In this document: positions 22,065 through 33,309 of the stretch, in pieces
Numbering within the stretch: position 1 is the first letter of the stretch
Layout of the letters: each line of letters opens with the position of its first letter
Assembly (NCBI GenBank): GCA_016169945.1
Contig: JADLSH010000282.1
Coordinates: 2,373,001-2,437,000 of the forward strand
Reading direction: 5' to 3'
Source of the DNA: Trachythela sp. YZ-2020
Lineage: Eukaryota > Cnidaria > Anthozoa > Malacalcyonacea > Clavulariidae
DNA: 64,000 bases
The notes under the pieces: model-generated
Seen by the model: the letters and a program-made list of their open reading frames with translations, nothing else
Database searches by the model: none
Told to the model about the DNA's origin: nothing
Position numbers and translations under genes: made by a program

Positions 22065-22246
22065 GTACTTGTATCGTGCGATGTGGTGAAGATGGGAAAT
22101 GTAAAAACAGGATGTACAGTGATCGTCAAAGAAGAGACAGTGTTTCTGAAAACGTCGTTATTGGAATGGATTATTTTGGAAGAGCTAAGATCATCTGTCA
22201 CTGTGATGCTGAAGGCGTACAAAGAATAATGTCAAAGAGCATGTAA
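22065..22246 (+). CDS. Candidate Cys-rich terminal exon
   Basis: A pyrimidine-rich tract ending in TTTTCAG (to 22064) precedes an open frame with TCIVRCGEDGKCKNRMYS and, further on, KIICHCDAEG. It stops at 22244-22246. Five cysteines in about 60 residues and a good acceptor suggest the last exon of a small extracellular protein. No upstream exon or signal peptide is visible, and the family is not recognised. Confidence 0.35.
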
Positions 22247-25169
22247 GAAAGACTTCCTGATTTGACCAGCATGTGCAGAGCCGAGAATTCTCGCGTAATT
22301 TACGTTTTCTTTATCGTGATCACCTCGTTTCTCCCATTAAGAGAATCTGGTCGTCTCGAAATCTTTCACCACATTTTGCTGCCATTGACGTTTTCCAGAT
22401 CCTCAACACTACCATTATTCCGAATACTGTCCTTCAATTCTCGCTTGTGTTCTTTTCTTTGCTTCCTTCCGGTCCCATACCAATCTAACAAACTCGTTTT
22501 TCTCCATCGCCGTCTAGTTTCTCATATTATCTCTCTCACTTAGGTCTACATTTCTCATTCTGTCTTGTTGCCACTCTTATAGGTTTTAGGAATCTTAATT
22601 CCACCACTTACAGTTTATTTTTAACAGCCCTTCTTGATGAATTAAGCACCTGTTCATATGTGTCCACCTAACTGGATAACTAACCTGCATGAGTGACAAC
22701 TATATGTCTTTATTAACGGATACAGCCTGTATAATGTGTTCATGTCCAAAGTGGAATCTCAGTCAAGTGGGATAAAATTTTCCATATGAATTCTCAATAG
22801 GAAAATGTAAACAAGAAAAATAAGCTTTAATAGACCTTAGCAAAGATCATTCTTAAAATTCGCAATGTAACGTACAGTGTGTTCCATCACAACAAAATAT
22901 ATTTCATCGACGCCATGGTTTCGTAATTTTCTTGAAACCAGGTGGGATATTAGAACCAGTGATATGAACACAGGAATAAATCATCCCACCAAACAGTTAA
23001 ATATATATATCGTTATGTTTGGGATTCAGCTTCGGCAGCGATGTAAACATAAGCAACTTGCCGTGTTTGTTCTCGTCTGCAAAAAGGATGTAAATATTTC
23101 TCCAAAATATTTCTAATAAGACTCCGTTGTGCTAAACGATTATTGAACTACCGTTATAGTTTGGAAAGCAAGCGTGGTTTTATTGTCAAAGTGAGATCTA
23201 AACGTTTGAGAAAGTCGGCTTCAAATGTGCAGATACAAGAGAAAGGACACTCGTTCAAGAATGAAGAAGAAACAAGTAAAAGACGTCTTATCTATTCTCA
23301 GAAATGTTGCAGAATTGATCTCACCAATCGCGGAAAACGTAAGTTGGCTTGAGATAATAAATATATTTTGGTGAATAGTGATCGTAGCTGCGATAAATTG
23401 TCCGAAAATAGTAATTTACCGTTCGGGCCTGTTTTTTGTGGGTAAGCAAGGTTGAGCATGAGGTTGGGCTTCATTAAATATTCATACATCATTAGCATAA
23501 GAGGGTGAGTATTATCCAATGAGCTATAATATTACTGGAGGAAGTGCGCGGCAGAAAAAATGACCGCAAAAAACATGGCGGATTTTGACGTCAATTGACG
23601 CCATTTCCATGACAACTGGCTCATTTTGCCCATGGTAATTACCACTGACCAGGCTCAATTCTGAGCCCGCTACAACATTCACACACCCTTGGTGTTTGCA
23701 AAATACATATTAGCTTCTCTATTTTGTGCAGTAAATTCTCGCTGTTTTCAATATTTTCTACATATTTTTGGTCCTTGGAGCGTTTTCGCGAGTAAAGTGC
23801 ATGTCGCACACGTTATTCTCGTCCGCGAAAGCCAACGAACAGATGATATATGAAGCCATAACTAGCAGGTAATTATTATTTTGCAGTTCACATATGATAA
23901 TGATAATAGTTTATATAACGTTTCATTAAACACTTGGTGGGAATAAATGTACAGCACAATGTATTTGATATTTTACTGACGGGGATTTGAAGTTTGGTTG
24001 TAAAAAATACATAAACTTTTCTTTTTTTTTTACTTTGTTGAAATGGTCTACTTTATAAGGGTTGAAAATCCACATCTATAGTTTCATACTGTTTTATCAA
24101 TATTTGATGTTCTGAATAGGTTGTATGTATTTTTTGCCACTTACAAAATTATAATTTTCTGTCAGTAGTATGAAGCCATGTATTTTACAACTATCAGAAT
24201 ATCTTGAGGACCGGTTTTATATATAGACATAAATCTATATAATTATGTGCTACTATCTTTAAAGTAGGGAATTAGGATAACATAGAATTAGGGTTTTGTA
24301 TTTATTTATAAGGTAGGGGTTCCGGAAGAAGTTCAGGGTGCTGTTGGACACAATTTCTACCTAGCTTTCTGGCCAAAGATGTATTTAGGTTGATGATTTT
24401 TGAAGAATTAGGATTGTAGTCCTGAAATGTTTGGTATTGCAATTCTCTAATCGTACGTTATCAGGGATGTTTACAAACACGCTCTTCTACGGGTAGATAC
24501 AGTAGATATCCTTTACTAAGCGTAACAATACTGCCATCCTCTCTGTGATTGGCCAATTTCATTGTCTTTTCATTATTTTGAAAATCCCACTGTTCTCCAT
24601 GCCATCCAGCTACTCGTTGTTTTGACAATACTGTGTTTGTGACGGTATGAATCCAAAATGCAAATCATATTTACTCAAACGGTCAATACACCCAGAGGAA
24701 ATTGTGGTAAATACATGCCTCAGAATTAGCTAAAAATCATTATAAATGTGCCTGCAGTAATTGTAGCCTGCGTAGCAGTTAGTATTACAGTAGCTGTAGA
24801 GGTGCGGTTGATGGGCAGGAAGAAGCACCGCCCGTGCAAGTATTTTGAGTTCACCCACCAATATGTTTGTACAGGTATACAGTAAGAGAATGATGTCATA
24901 TTTTTATAAGTTTCGAAATTTTATGGCAATAGATGCCAATTTCATATTTGTAATTTTGTATTGTGTTTTCTCTGTCATGGCGCGCAAAACTATCGCAATG
25001 AAACAACAGACGACGTAGAAAAAGCAACAGTATGTTTCGCAGTTATGCGCATGCTCGTTTACATACTGTAAATTTGGCACTACGTCTTGCATCCGTATTT
25101 CTATGAAAAAATATTGTTATAAATCGAGTACAAGATATTAAAAACGTCACCGTTTAGTTACTACATGTA
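22247..25169. other. Non-coding stretch, no gene recognised
   Basis: Small frames near 22262-22543, 22877-23116 and 23143-23352 have no motif. The last ends at AACGTAAGT, a donor-like site, but no partner exon is visible. ATGGCGGATTTTGACGTCA near 23576 combines a YY1-like ATGGCGG with a CRE-like core, so a promoter is possible. Confidence 0.45.
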
Positions 25170-25220
25170 CAGTACATTACTGGTAATCCATCAACTTCGA
25201 CCGGTAACCGTAAGCCAGTA

Positions 25221-25721
25221 GTGGTAATCGCTGGCGACTCAATAGTAAAGAATGTAGTTGGACCATCTATGAGCAAATCTGACGCAGACCACCTCTACGT
25301 TGTTAAATCTTTTTCTGGCGCAACTATTTCCGACATGGAGGATTTTATCAAACCTACAACCCGCAAGTCACCGGACAAAATTATCCTCCATGTTGGCACT
25401 AATGATCTGAAAAATTCTACGCCGAAAGTTATTACCGATTCTATTTTGAATCTAACAACCCAAATCAAAGAGGATTCTCCTAACTCCATGGTAGGTGTTT
25501 CTGCGTTGTTAATCAGAAATGATTGCCCGATATTAGCCACCAAGGTTAATCAAGTCAACTCCACCTTAGAAAATCTTTGTCATATGAACAATATTCCCTT
25601 CCTTAAAAACGCTAATATTAACACTAGTCACCTCAACAGTAGAGGTCTCCATTTAAATAAATTAGGCAGTATATCCCTCCAAAACAATTTCAAAGAGTTT
25701 ATAAATAACGTAGAAAATTGA
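25221..25721 (+). CDS. LINE ORF1 C-terminus: SGNH esterase, catalytic blocks intact
   Basis: The 166-aa frame contains all visible SGNH landmarks: block I IAGDSIVKN with the nucleophile Ser, FSGATISDM, block III HVGTNDL, and block V SRGLHLNKLG with the catalytic His. The displayed start is a GTG inside a frame that is open further upstream to the truncated 5' end, so the SAP and coiled-coil N-terminus has been lost. In the related ORF1 at 7150-8506 the GDS glycine is changed. Esterase-bearing ORF1 proteins are known from CR1 and L2 LINEs; their exact role in retrotransposition is not settled. Confidence 0.8.
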   Translation: MVIAGDSIVKNVVGPSMSKSDADHLYVVKSFSGATISDMEDFIKPTTRKSPDKIILHVGTNDLKNSTPKVITDSILNLTTQIKEDSPNSMVGVSALLIRNDCPILATKVNQVNSTLENLCHMNNIPFLKNANINTSHLNSRGLHLNKLGSISLQNNFKEFINNVEN

Positions 25722-25778
25722 CATGATATTACGTTGTCTAGAGTTGCTAATTCAGTAAATAATGTTCAATCTAAGACT

Positions 25779-28658
25779 ATGCAAACTACTTCTAACATTC
25801 AAAACCTGCTCTTGCCAAACAGGAGTGGCTTTAAACTTGCCTCACTTAATATCACCAGTTTGGTCAAACATATTGATGAGCTTAGAATCTATCTATCAAA
25901 TAATGTGATTGATGTACTGGCTATTAATGAGACAAGGCTTGACTCTATGGTTGGTGACAACGAAGTACATATACCTGGATACGAAATTGTTAGGCGAGAT
26001 AGAGATTCCAATGGCGGTGGGGTTTGTTTTTATATTCGTAGCTGTATAAATTTTTCAGTTCGGCATGATCTATCTTTTGAGCAATTGGAAAACCTGTGTA
26101 TTTCAGTTAATAAACCTAGAGCCAAGCCTTTTCTTATTACCACTTGGTACAGGCCTCCTAATTCGCCTGTAGCAATGTTTAATTATTTTGAAATTCTTCT
26201 AGGTATGCTCGATTCCGAAAATATCGAGTATTACCTCATGGGCGACTTCAACTGTGATTTGAGCTCTACAGTCTTAGATCATGATTCGAAGTCACTCATG
26301 GATATTGCCGATTTATATAATCTTTCTCAGCTTATAAATGAACCTACTCGAATCACAGACTCCTCCTCAACATTGTTAGATCATATTTTCACAAATACTC
26401 CTGACAAGGTTGTTTGCTCTGGTGTTTCTCATGTGAGTATAAGCGATCATAGTCTTATTTACGCCTTTCGCAAACTTTCTGTGGGTACATCGACGGGGGT
26501 ACATTCTTCAATAAACTACAGAAAGTTTAAAAACTTTGATTCTACTAAATTTCGTAATGATATTAGTCAACAGAGTTGGAACTATATCAATCAGTACGAA
26601 AACCCTAATGACATGTGGCATGCTTGGAAAGCCACATTCAATTCTGTCGCAGATAAGCACGCCCCAATTCGAACTAAGCGCGTTAAGGCTATTAAATCGC
26701 CTTGGATCACATCTCTTTTGAAAGATAAAATGCATAGGCGAGATGTCCTAAAAATTAAAGCAATTCGTTCCAATGATACTCAAGATTGGCTTTCTTTTAA
26801 GAAAATGCGTAATTTTGTTAATTCTGAAATCTTCTACGCTAAGCAAGCCTATTTCAAAAATTCTTTCAATGATAATAAAGACAATCCTAATAAGACCTGG
26901 AAGATCATTAATGAACTTACTTCTAAGAATAGGAAAAGCCCTCACATTGGCGAGGTTGATTTGAATGGCGTATTAATTAATGACCCTAGCAAAATTGCTG
27001 ATGCGTTTAACGATCACTTTTCAAACATCGGACCAGACCTTGCAGATAAAATTAATCTTAATGATAGCAATCGGTCTTATCTTGATTATTTACCTAACCA
27101 AAATAATGCTATTTTTCAACTGAGAGAAATAAGTATTCCAACCGTTTACGCATTACTGTCCACGTTAAACACTTCTAAAGCAACAGGTTTAGACAAAATA
27201 TCTTCTAGGTTAATTAGAGAATGCTCTGACTTAATTGCAGAATCCCTCTGTCTTATTTTTAATCGTTCTATCACTACAGGCATATTCCCAAACGAATGGA
27301 AATGTGCTAAAGTTATTCCTATATATAAACAAGGCAAACGCAATTGCGTTGATAACTATCGTCCCATTTCTATTGTTCCTATTGTGGCTAAGGTTTTTGA
27401 AAGGGTAATTTATGATCAGCTATATACATTTATAGCTGAAAATGAATTATTAACTAATTATCAATCGGGATTTCGAGGCCTACATTCTACTGTCACCTCT
27501 CTTCTTGAGGCTACCAACGAATGGGCTTATAATATTGACAGTGGTAATGTAAATGCTGTAATGTTTCTTGATCTTAAAAAAGCGTTCGACACTGTAGATC
27601 ATGAAATATTGCTGAACAAACTTAATGCATATGGAATCAAGGGAACTGCGGGTAACTGGTTAAGATCGTATCTAAATGAACGTAATCAAAAGTGTTTTGT
27701 TAACGGTCATTTCTCCTCGAATCGATTACTACAATGTGGGGTTCCTCAGGGAACTATATTAGGCCCGCTTTTATTTTTAATCTATATTAATGATCTTCCT
27801 AATTGTCTAATACACTCTCGGGCACGAATGTTTGCTGATGACACTAATTTGACATATGCAAGTAATAACATACATGAAATTAATCATAATCTTAACGAGG
27901 ATCTTGCTAGTGTCAGTGAATGGTTATCAGCAAACAAACTTACTTTAAACCAGACTAAAACTGAATTTATGCTAATTGGCTCTCGCCAAAGAATAAATAC
28001 TTTTCAATCTACTCCTTTATTAGTAATAAATAACGTTCCAGTTAAACAAGTCTCTCATACAAAATCACTCGGCGTACATATTGATGAGAACTTATCCTGG
28101 AATGTTCATATTGAGAAACTGAGTAAAAAAGTTGCTTCCGGTATTGGTGCACTAAAACGCATTAGACCTTATGTTCCTTTTACCACAATGCAACTTATTT
28201 ACAAGTGTTTAGTTCAACCATATTTCGACTACTGCTCTGCTGTCTGGGACAGTTGCAGTAGTTATCTAGTTAACAAATTGCAAAAATTACAAAATCGTGC
28301 TGCCAGGGTATTAACATCTTCTAGTTATGATACAAATGCCGATTATCTTTTCGAAAGTCTTGGATGGAAAAATCTTGTATCTCAGCGTAGGCTTTCCAAG
28401 GCTATCATGGTGTATAAATCCTTGAATGGTCTTGCTCCAGATTATCTTTCTAATATGTTTGTTGATCGCAATAGTATCACAAATTATGCATTGAGAGACA
28501 CCAGTAACAAACTAGCTTTGCCACTACCGCGTACTAATTACTTGAAAAATAGCTTTAGTTATAGCGGTGCAGTACTGTGGAATTCTCTTCCTACTGAGTT
28601 AAGACAGGCTAGTACTTTACATAAATTTAAGTCTGACTGTAGCAACTTTATTCAATAA
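25779..28658 (+). CDS. L2-like LINE ORF2: AP endonuclease and RT, intact
   Basis: The frame is open from 25734; the first in-frame ATG is at 25779 (959 aa), and 25734 is a TTG. Endonuclease blocks come first: ASLNITSL, LAINETRLD, VRRDRDSNGGGVCFYI, TWYRPPN, LMGDFNCDL, SISDHSLIYAF. The linker ends in FNDHFSNIGPDLADKI. RT blocks follow: SKATGLDKIS, NYRPISIVP, FLDLKKAFDTVDH, CGVPQGTILGPLLF, MFADDTNL and SANKLTLNQTKTEF. The C-terminus has SLGVHIDENLSWNVHIEKL and LWNSLPTELRQ. No stop or frameshift is present and the catalytic acids are all there. The ORF2 start lies 57 bases past the ORF1 stop, so reinitiation after ORF1 is a possible mode (inference). Confidence 0.9.
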   Translation: MQTTSNIQNLLLPNRSGFKLASLNITSLVKHIDELRIYLSNNVIDVLAINETRLDSMVGDNEVHIPGYEIVRRDRDSNGGGVCFYIRSCINFSVRHDLSFEQLENLCISVNKPRAKPFLITTWYRPPNSPVAMFNYFEILLGMLDSENIEYYLMGDFNCDLSSTVLDHDSKSLMDIADLYNLSQLINEPTRITDSSSTLLDHIFTNTPDKVVCSGVSHVSISDHSLIYAFRKLSVGTSTGVHSSINYRKFKNFDSTKFRNDISQQSWNYINQYENPNDMWHAWKATFNSVADKHAPIRTKRVKAIKSPWITSLLKDKMHRRDVLKIKAIRSNDTQDWLSFKKMRNFVNSEIFYAKQAYFKNSFNDNKDNPNKTWKIINELTSKNRKSPHIGEVDLNGVLINDPSKIADAFNDHFSNIGPDLADKINLNDSNRSYLDYLPNQNNAIFQLREISIPTVYALLSTLNTSKATGLDKISSRLIRECSDLIAESLCLIFNRSITTGIFPNEWKCAKVIPIYKQGKRNCVDNYRPISIVPIVAKVFERVIYDQLYTFIAENELLTNYQSGFRGLHSTVTSLLEATNEWAYNIDSGNVNAVMFLDLKKAFDTVDHEILLNKLNAYGIKGTAGNWLRSYLNERNQKCFVNGHFSSNRLLQCGVPQGTILGPLLFLIYINDLPNCLIHSRARMFADDTNLTYASNNIHEINHNLNEDLASVSEWLSANKLTLNQTKTEFMLIGSRQRINTFQSTPLLVINNVPVKQVSHTKSLGVHIDENLSWNVHIEKLSKKVASGIGALKRIRPYVPFTTMQLIYKCLVQPYFDYCSAVWDSCSSYLVNKLQKLQNRAARVLTSSSYDTNADYLFESLGWKNLVSQRRLSKAIMVYKSLNGLAPDYLSNMFVDRNSITNYALRDTSNKLALPLPRTNYLKNSFSYSGAVLWNSLPTELRQASTLHKFKSDCSNFIQ

Positions 28659-28848
28659 TTTTTAAATATTTTATCTAATTTTAATCAATTTAATGCACGG
28701 CACTCATGAAAAACAGGTAGTTTTGTAAATATGTATAGTATAATTTATCATATAGCTAATTTCCTTTGTTACTTTATCATAAGTGTGTAAAATCCTGATG
28801 AGTCCACCGTGACTAAATAAAGTTCACTAACTAACTAACTAACATGTA

Positions 28849-29235
28849 TAACAACGCCCTGGCATGCCCGTACTCAGTAAAACGAACGTGGAACAAGGCT
28901 TGCCGTAAAAATTTGAATGGTCGACAAGGATTAATTGACATGTTGACGCTCAAAGAGACACATTTCTTTGTCTTGATTGACATGTTTACAGTGTATGATG
29001 CATGCACAAGTGAATAGATCTTTTTCCCCTGGATTTCCCCCGTATTTTGTTATTATTGAACAATTTAACGAGCGATTATGATGGTGTTTAGTCTCGTTCC
29101 CCGTTCCGCTTGAACGAGGGCTGACCCTCGACATTAATTAAATATTGTTTCCCCTGCCCGAAGAGAACATCTGAGCTGGCGTCTTGTTGGATAGTTTCAA
29201 GGTATAACGTAATTTAATGCTTATATATTTTCTAG
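28849..29235. other. Non-coding stretch before the eS10 exon
   Basis: No coding frame of note. It ends in a pyrimidine-rich tract and AG at 29234-29235, the acceptor for the eS10 exon. Confidence 0.4.
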
Positions 29236-29337
29236 GTATAACATACCTGCGCGATTATCTAAATCTCCCTCCTGAAATCGTACCAGCGACATTACGTCGA
29301 CAAACAAGAACAGAGGGAGCTCGTGCCAGACCAAAAG
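29236..29337 (+). CDS. RPS10: Ribosomal protein S10 (eS10) internal exon
   Basis: The 102-base exon encodes [20 protein letters not shown] followed by [13 protein letters not shown], which matches the highly conserved eS10 segment after the winged-helix fold. It begins after TTTTCTAG and ends before GTTTGT, so both splice sites are present, and the flanking glycine codons are split across the junctions. eS10 is a small-subunit ribosomal protein near the mRNA entry side. No earlier exon (winged helix) and no later exon (Gly/Arg-rich tail) was found anywhere in the window. It is either part of a gene with very large introns or an orphan exon copy. The conserved reading argues against long neutral decay. 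Confidence 0.8.
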
Positions 29338-31397
29338 GTTTGTACAATATTTTATCATGTAGAGCTCTTGATTTGAATTTTAAATTGGGTGGAGTGGGGT
29401 GCGCATCCCCTAGCCTTGGCCAAAATGGTGCAAGAATGTTGCCAATTTCTGTATCAAGCAACAATAGAATATCGATATTCTATGCCTTTGCGGGCCTTTT
29501 TGGCCATCCAGACCCTATTTTTCAAAATATTCTGACAAGCTCTGCCCCTTGACCCTACCAGGGATCGTCAGTTATGACCGGCCTCGGTCGACTATTACGC
29601 TTGAATTTTTTAAAAACATATAAAACCTAAAGAACTTAAAAAGAATTTAAAATGGCTCCTCCGCAGGCAACTCTTCGTAAACGGTAGAATTGTGCAATAC
29701 TTGGCAAAAATTGCGCAATAGGTGGGAGTCAAAACTTCGGTGAGTTGCCTGCCAAAAATGGACATGGGCGGCTTTGGCCGGTGACAAAACGCGAGTTTCG
29801 TGTGGGTGGGTAGGTGGAGAAGAAAATATGGCGGATTTTATAGAGTGGGAATTAGATTGGACAAAATAATTCAGATTTTTACGCGTTTTGAAGACGAGTT
29901 TAAACGTAGATATTCAAAGAAATAGATGTGGAAGTTTCCCTAAAACTATCAAAGATGGACAACGATATAATGAATATGTTTCATGGTTGTCTGATGACTA
30001 ATGGACAAGTTCTGAATTTATGAACAAAAATCATTGTATTTGACTTTGAATTGTTTCAATTACCTAACAAATTTGTTCTCCTTGAACATATTATTATACT
30101 ACAATAGATCTAATATAATATGAGATTGTAGATGTCAATTATTGGCAAAATATTGTTGGACTTTAATCTTTATATGAAATCAAATGCTGATCAATGTACA
30201 ATTATTCATGTTGTGATCATGTGATGTTGTCTAAGTTGCCAGACTTGCTATATCAGAGAAATGACTTCTACAGACTTGTAAATAAATGTTTAAGTTTGTG
30301 ATACTATTTAAATTATCTTCTTGATATAATGATATTTATTGGTAAAATCTAATAATTTATCTTTTGTTCCAATGCAACTTTAGTATGAACACATGTTTTA
30401 ATTTTGTACAGTATGCTATAGATTTAAGAGCTTAAATTTCTTATGGCTTCTCATTTGTATACATAAACGTTGCAATGCACTTCTCAATAAATAATATAAC
30501 CTGTCCATTCTGTTGTCAAGAGAAACAATATTTTGTCCAAGGTGTTAATTATGATTTATTTATACAAACAACTGGTTATACTGTATTATGCAAAAATTCA
30601 ATTTACTGGCTACATCTGGATATGTTTTTGTTTCCAATAACAGATGATTTTACCTATCAAGTGGAAGTGGTTGGGCAAATGGATTTACCACATTGTCTTC
30701 CCATGTCTATTGTTAACCATATAGACTTGCTACAAGTTGACTCGCATTAAAAACTGTCCTAAAGTATGACTGGGTTAATAAAATGGTTTAATTAAATGGG
30801 AAAATGAAATGAAAATGGTAATATCTGTAGATATGTTTTGCACGGCAGAGAATCCTTGTAAAATGTGTTGGATTATGGCATGAAATACTCTTAGTCTAGC
30901 TACCAGCTGCCTTGTTTGATTCAAGTGAGACATTGGCTGGAAGAGCTGAAAACTGAAATTGTTTCAAAATTAAGGACATTTTTATGAAGTCGCTCCAGCC
31001 TGTCTAACTGGTTTCATATAAAAAGCCCCTCAGTGCTACTCATTTCATAATCTCAGCTCAATTGGAAAGTACTTGGGTCCATTACTATGACAGATGCCAT
31101 TTCTTCCAGAATGATTACCAAAAGGCATACCCAAACATATTGAGTTTGGTCAGGGCTGCAACACTATAATCTAACCAAATATTATTTGCATTCGATTGAT
31201 ATATAATGAAATACAGTAACCTATAGTTCTGTGCAATATTTCGGCAACTGTGTGAAGGTGTAAATTAACAAATGTCAAAATACAGGGCGCCCGGGCTTAA
31301 ATTTTCCCATGTAAATTCACCAACCCGGGTAACTGGGCAAACGAAAACTGAACAAGTTGTTCTTGTTGATTAGGTAATTTTAGCATGTATTTGACTT
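29338..31397. other. Non-coding stretch, no gene recognised
   Basis: A 91-aa frame at 30475-30750 has a Cys pair (CPFCC) but no recognisable domain. ATGGCGG near 29828 lies in a GC-richer patch and could be a start-site motif. The rest is AT-rich. Confidence 0.45.
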
Positions 31398-31853
31398 CAG
31401 TGGTGTAGAAGATGGGGGGAGGGGGCTCAGCGCCCATTGTTAGAAGTTCAGGGAGGCCTTGTCAAAAATTTCATGCCAGTTTGGGGGGCTGATCTCCCAA
31501 TATTTTTGCAGATTGCATATTCATAACCTGGAAAGTTCTTTGCAACTGCCGGGTTGAAATCATGTTAGAAATCTGTTCTTGATTATGATAATATGTATGT
31601 GGCTCCAACATGAAATAGCTTCGGTATATCGGAATCGTTTATTTGAAGTTAAGTCTTTCTTCAAAAAACACTAATTGAAGAATTACTAGAACCAAAAATA
31701 AATACTGGAACTTTCCATGTTGATCATGTTGCACCCACTGATCTAGTGGTTGCACCCTCCACGCCTTGTCACCCTCACTTCTTGTCACCCCGCCCTGCTT
31801 TAATTAAGAGCCCTCCAGGCCCCCTCTTGTTATAATTTCAGTTCTACACCACT
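31398..31853. mobile_element. Eroded MITE with GTGGTGTAGAA ends
   Basis: The left end CAGTGGTGTAGAA is inverted at the right end (TTCTACACCACT). Both subterminal regions contain GC-rich GGGGGC/GCCCCC runs. The left end is hAT-like (CAGTGG), but no 8-bp duplication could be matched, so the right end is probably damaged. Confidence 0.55.
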
Positions 31854-32075
31854 TTATACAGCATTAACTTGTAAACAGAAATATTGAACTTTAACACTTG
31901 CTATATAATAATTGTGGTTAAACTACTATTAAACTGTAAATATGATTGGCTAAATATTTTCCTAAAATGTGTGAGAGATAGGCGTATAGATAACAAAGTA
32001 CCTAAGCTTTGACATTGTTTTTTAACGACGAGAGCGTATACCATTTAACTATTAGAAAATTGACATTGAATTTAA

Positions 32076-33305
32076 GGTGGTTCCCTACAGTAATGCATGA
32101 GATGATCGCGGGACGAGAGTCAAAAACGCGTGGCAAGTACGTGGACATTCCCACGCAAATTCGACGATCAAAGGAAAACAAAGATATTTCGCCCGGTTTT
32201 TTAAAATAATTTTTACCATTCTGAAAGATTTGTAATGAAAAAACTTTGAATAATCCTTAGTTTTATGTGACAAAGCATCAGTAACACCAATGAGTGATAA
32301 TAACTATGATACAAATATCGATTGGATAAAAAAAGCTCGACAGCAATATAAAAGTGAATTTTTCAAAAACATTTTAGATATAATGTTCACTAACAAGAGT
32401 TTATTAAACATTTATTAACTATTGTATAAAAACTGTTAAAGGTTATATAAGTCGTTTAGTGATACTTGCATGTTTTTTACAAGTTAAACAGTAAAAATAT
32501 CACAGTTCTATAGCAAAATACCGACTTGTTCATCTTCAGCAAAATTACCAAACTAGGCAAAGATATGTCCAGCTGTACGGCTGTTGAAGCTCGTGAACTG
32601 AGTAAATGGCAGGATTCAATTGGACTTAAATCGATCTAACCCTTCACAGTATTTCTTGGTTGCCCATGGCTCTCAAATATATTGAATAAACGTCAAAATC
32701 AAAAGATAAAAACAACATTTGCCACTCGTTTTTGCACGATGAAAGCACAACTTGCGCCCGCGAACTATTATTAACTAGTCACTGCAGTCAGCGGCGCTTT
32801 TATATAGGGAATTGACCAAGGAAAAACCAAGGAATTGACCCAATTTTTCACCTTTATATGCGTTTTACTCTTTAGTTTTATCGGTAACCTATCTTCAAAT
32901 TTTGATCAAAAATTTATTTTTGGTAAATTTTATGTATTTCAATTTAAAAAAAATTCGCTAGTGTAGAAATCTTTATATAAAATTTTCGAGTTTAAAAAAA
33001 TTGCACACTAGCGATTTTGATTAAACTTTCATAATAGTTTCAGAACATTATGCTTAAAACTTATATGAAATAAAAAAGATGGGTCACCGACTTTGCTTTT
33101 TAGATACGGGCAATTTTATGCGCATAGTAACCACATTTCAGGCTTACGTCTTGTTACCATGGCAACGATGACACTACCTGAACCGGGTATTAAATATTCC
33201 ATAGATGATTAATATTACCCTCGAGTATAAAAAACTTCGTCATCTGCGATAATACTCGTTTAAAAACGATTTATTATAAAGTTAGAATAACTGTAGGGAG
33301 CCACC
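32076..33305. mobile_element. TTAA-flanked 1.2-kb non-autonomous transposon, copy 1
   Basis: The element lies between TTAA (32072-32075) and TTAA (33306-33309). The inverted ends are GGTGGTTCCCTACAG and (reverse complement) GGTGGCTCCCTACAG. TTAA duplications occur in piggyBac and Kolobok transposons; the GG start fits Kolobok better. The interior has no coding frame of note. A second copy at 49311-50878 is closely similar through most of its length. Confidence 0.85.
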
Positions 33306-33309
33306 TTAA

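Larger units (their letters stand above)
25170..28841 (+). mobile_element. L2-like LINE, 5'-truncated, ORF2 uninterrupted
   Basis: The element lies between two copies of ACATGTA (25163-25169 and 28842-28848), a likely 7-base target duplication. It is truncated within ORF1 and carries an uninterrupted ORF2. It ends with ACCGTGACTAAATAAAG and several ACTA units, the same 3' end class as the element at 7035-15891. The intact frame and clean duplication suggest a recent insertion. Confidence 0.8.

Noticed and set aside
23143..23352. Basic 69-aa frame ending at a GTAAGT donor
   Set aside because: Donor-like end is attractive, but there is no acceptor or start context and no partner exon.
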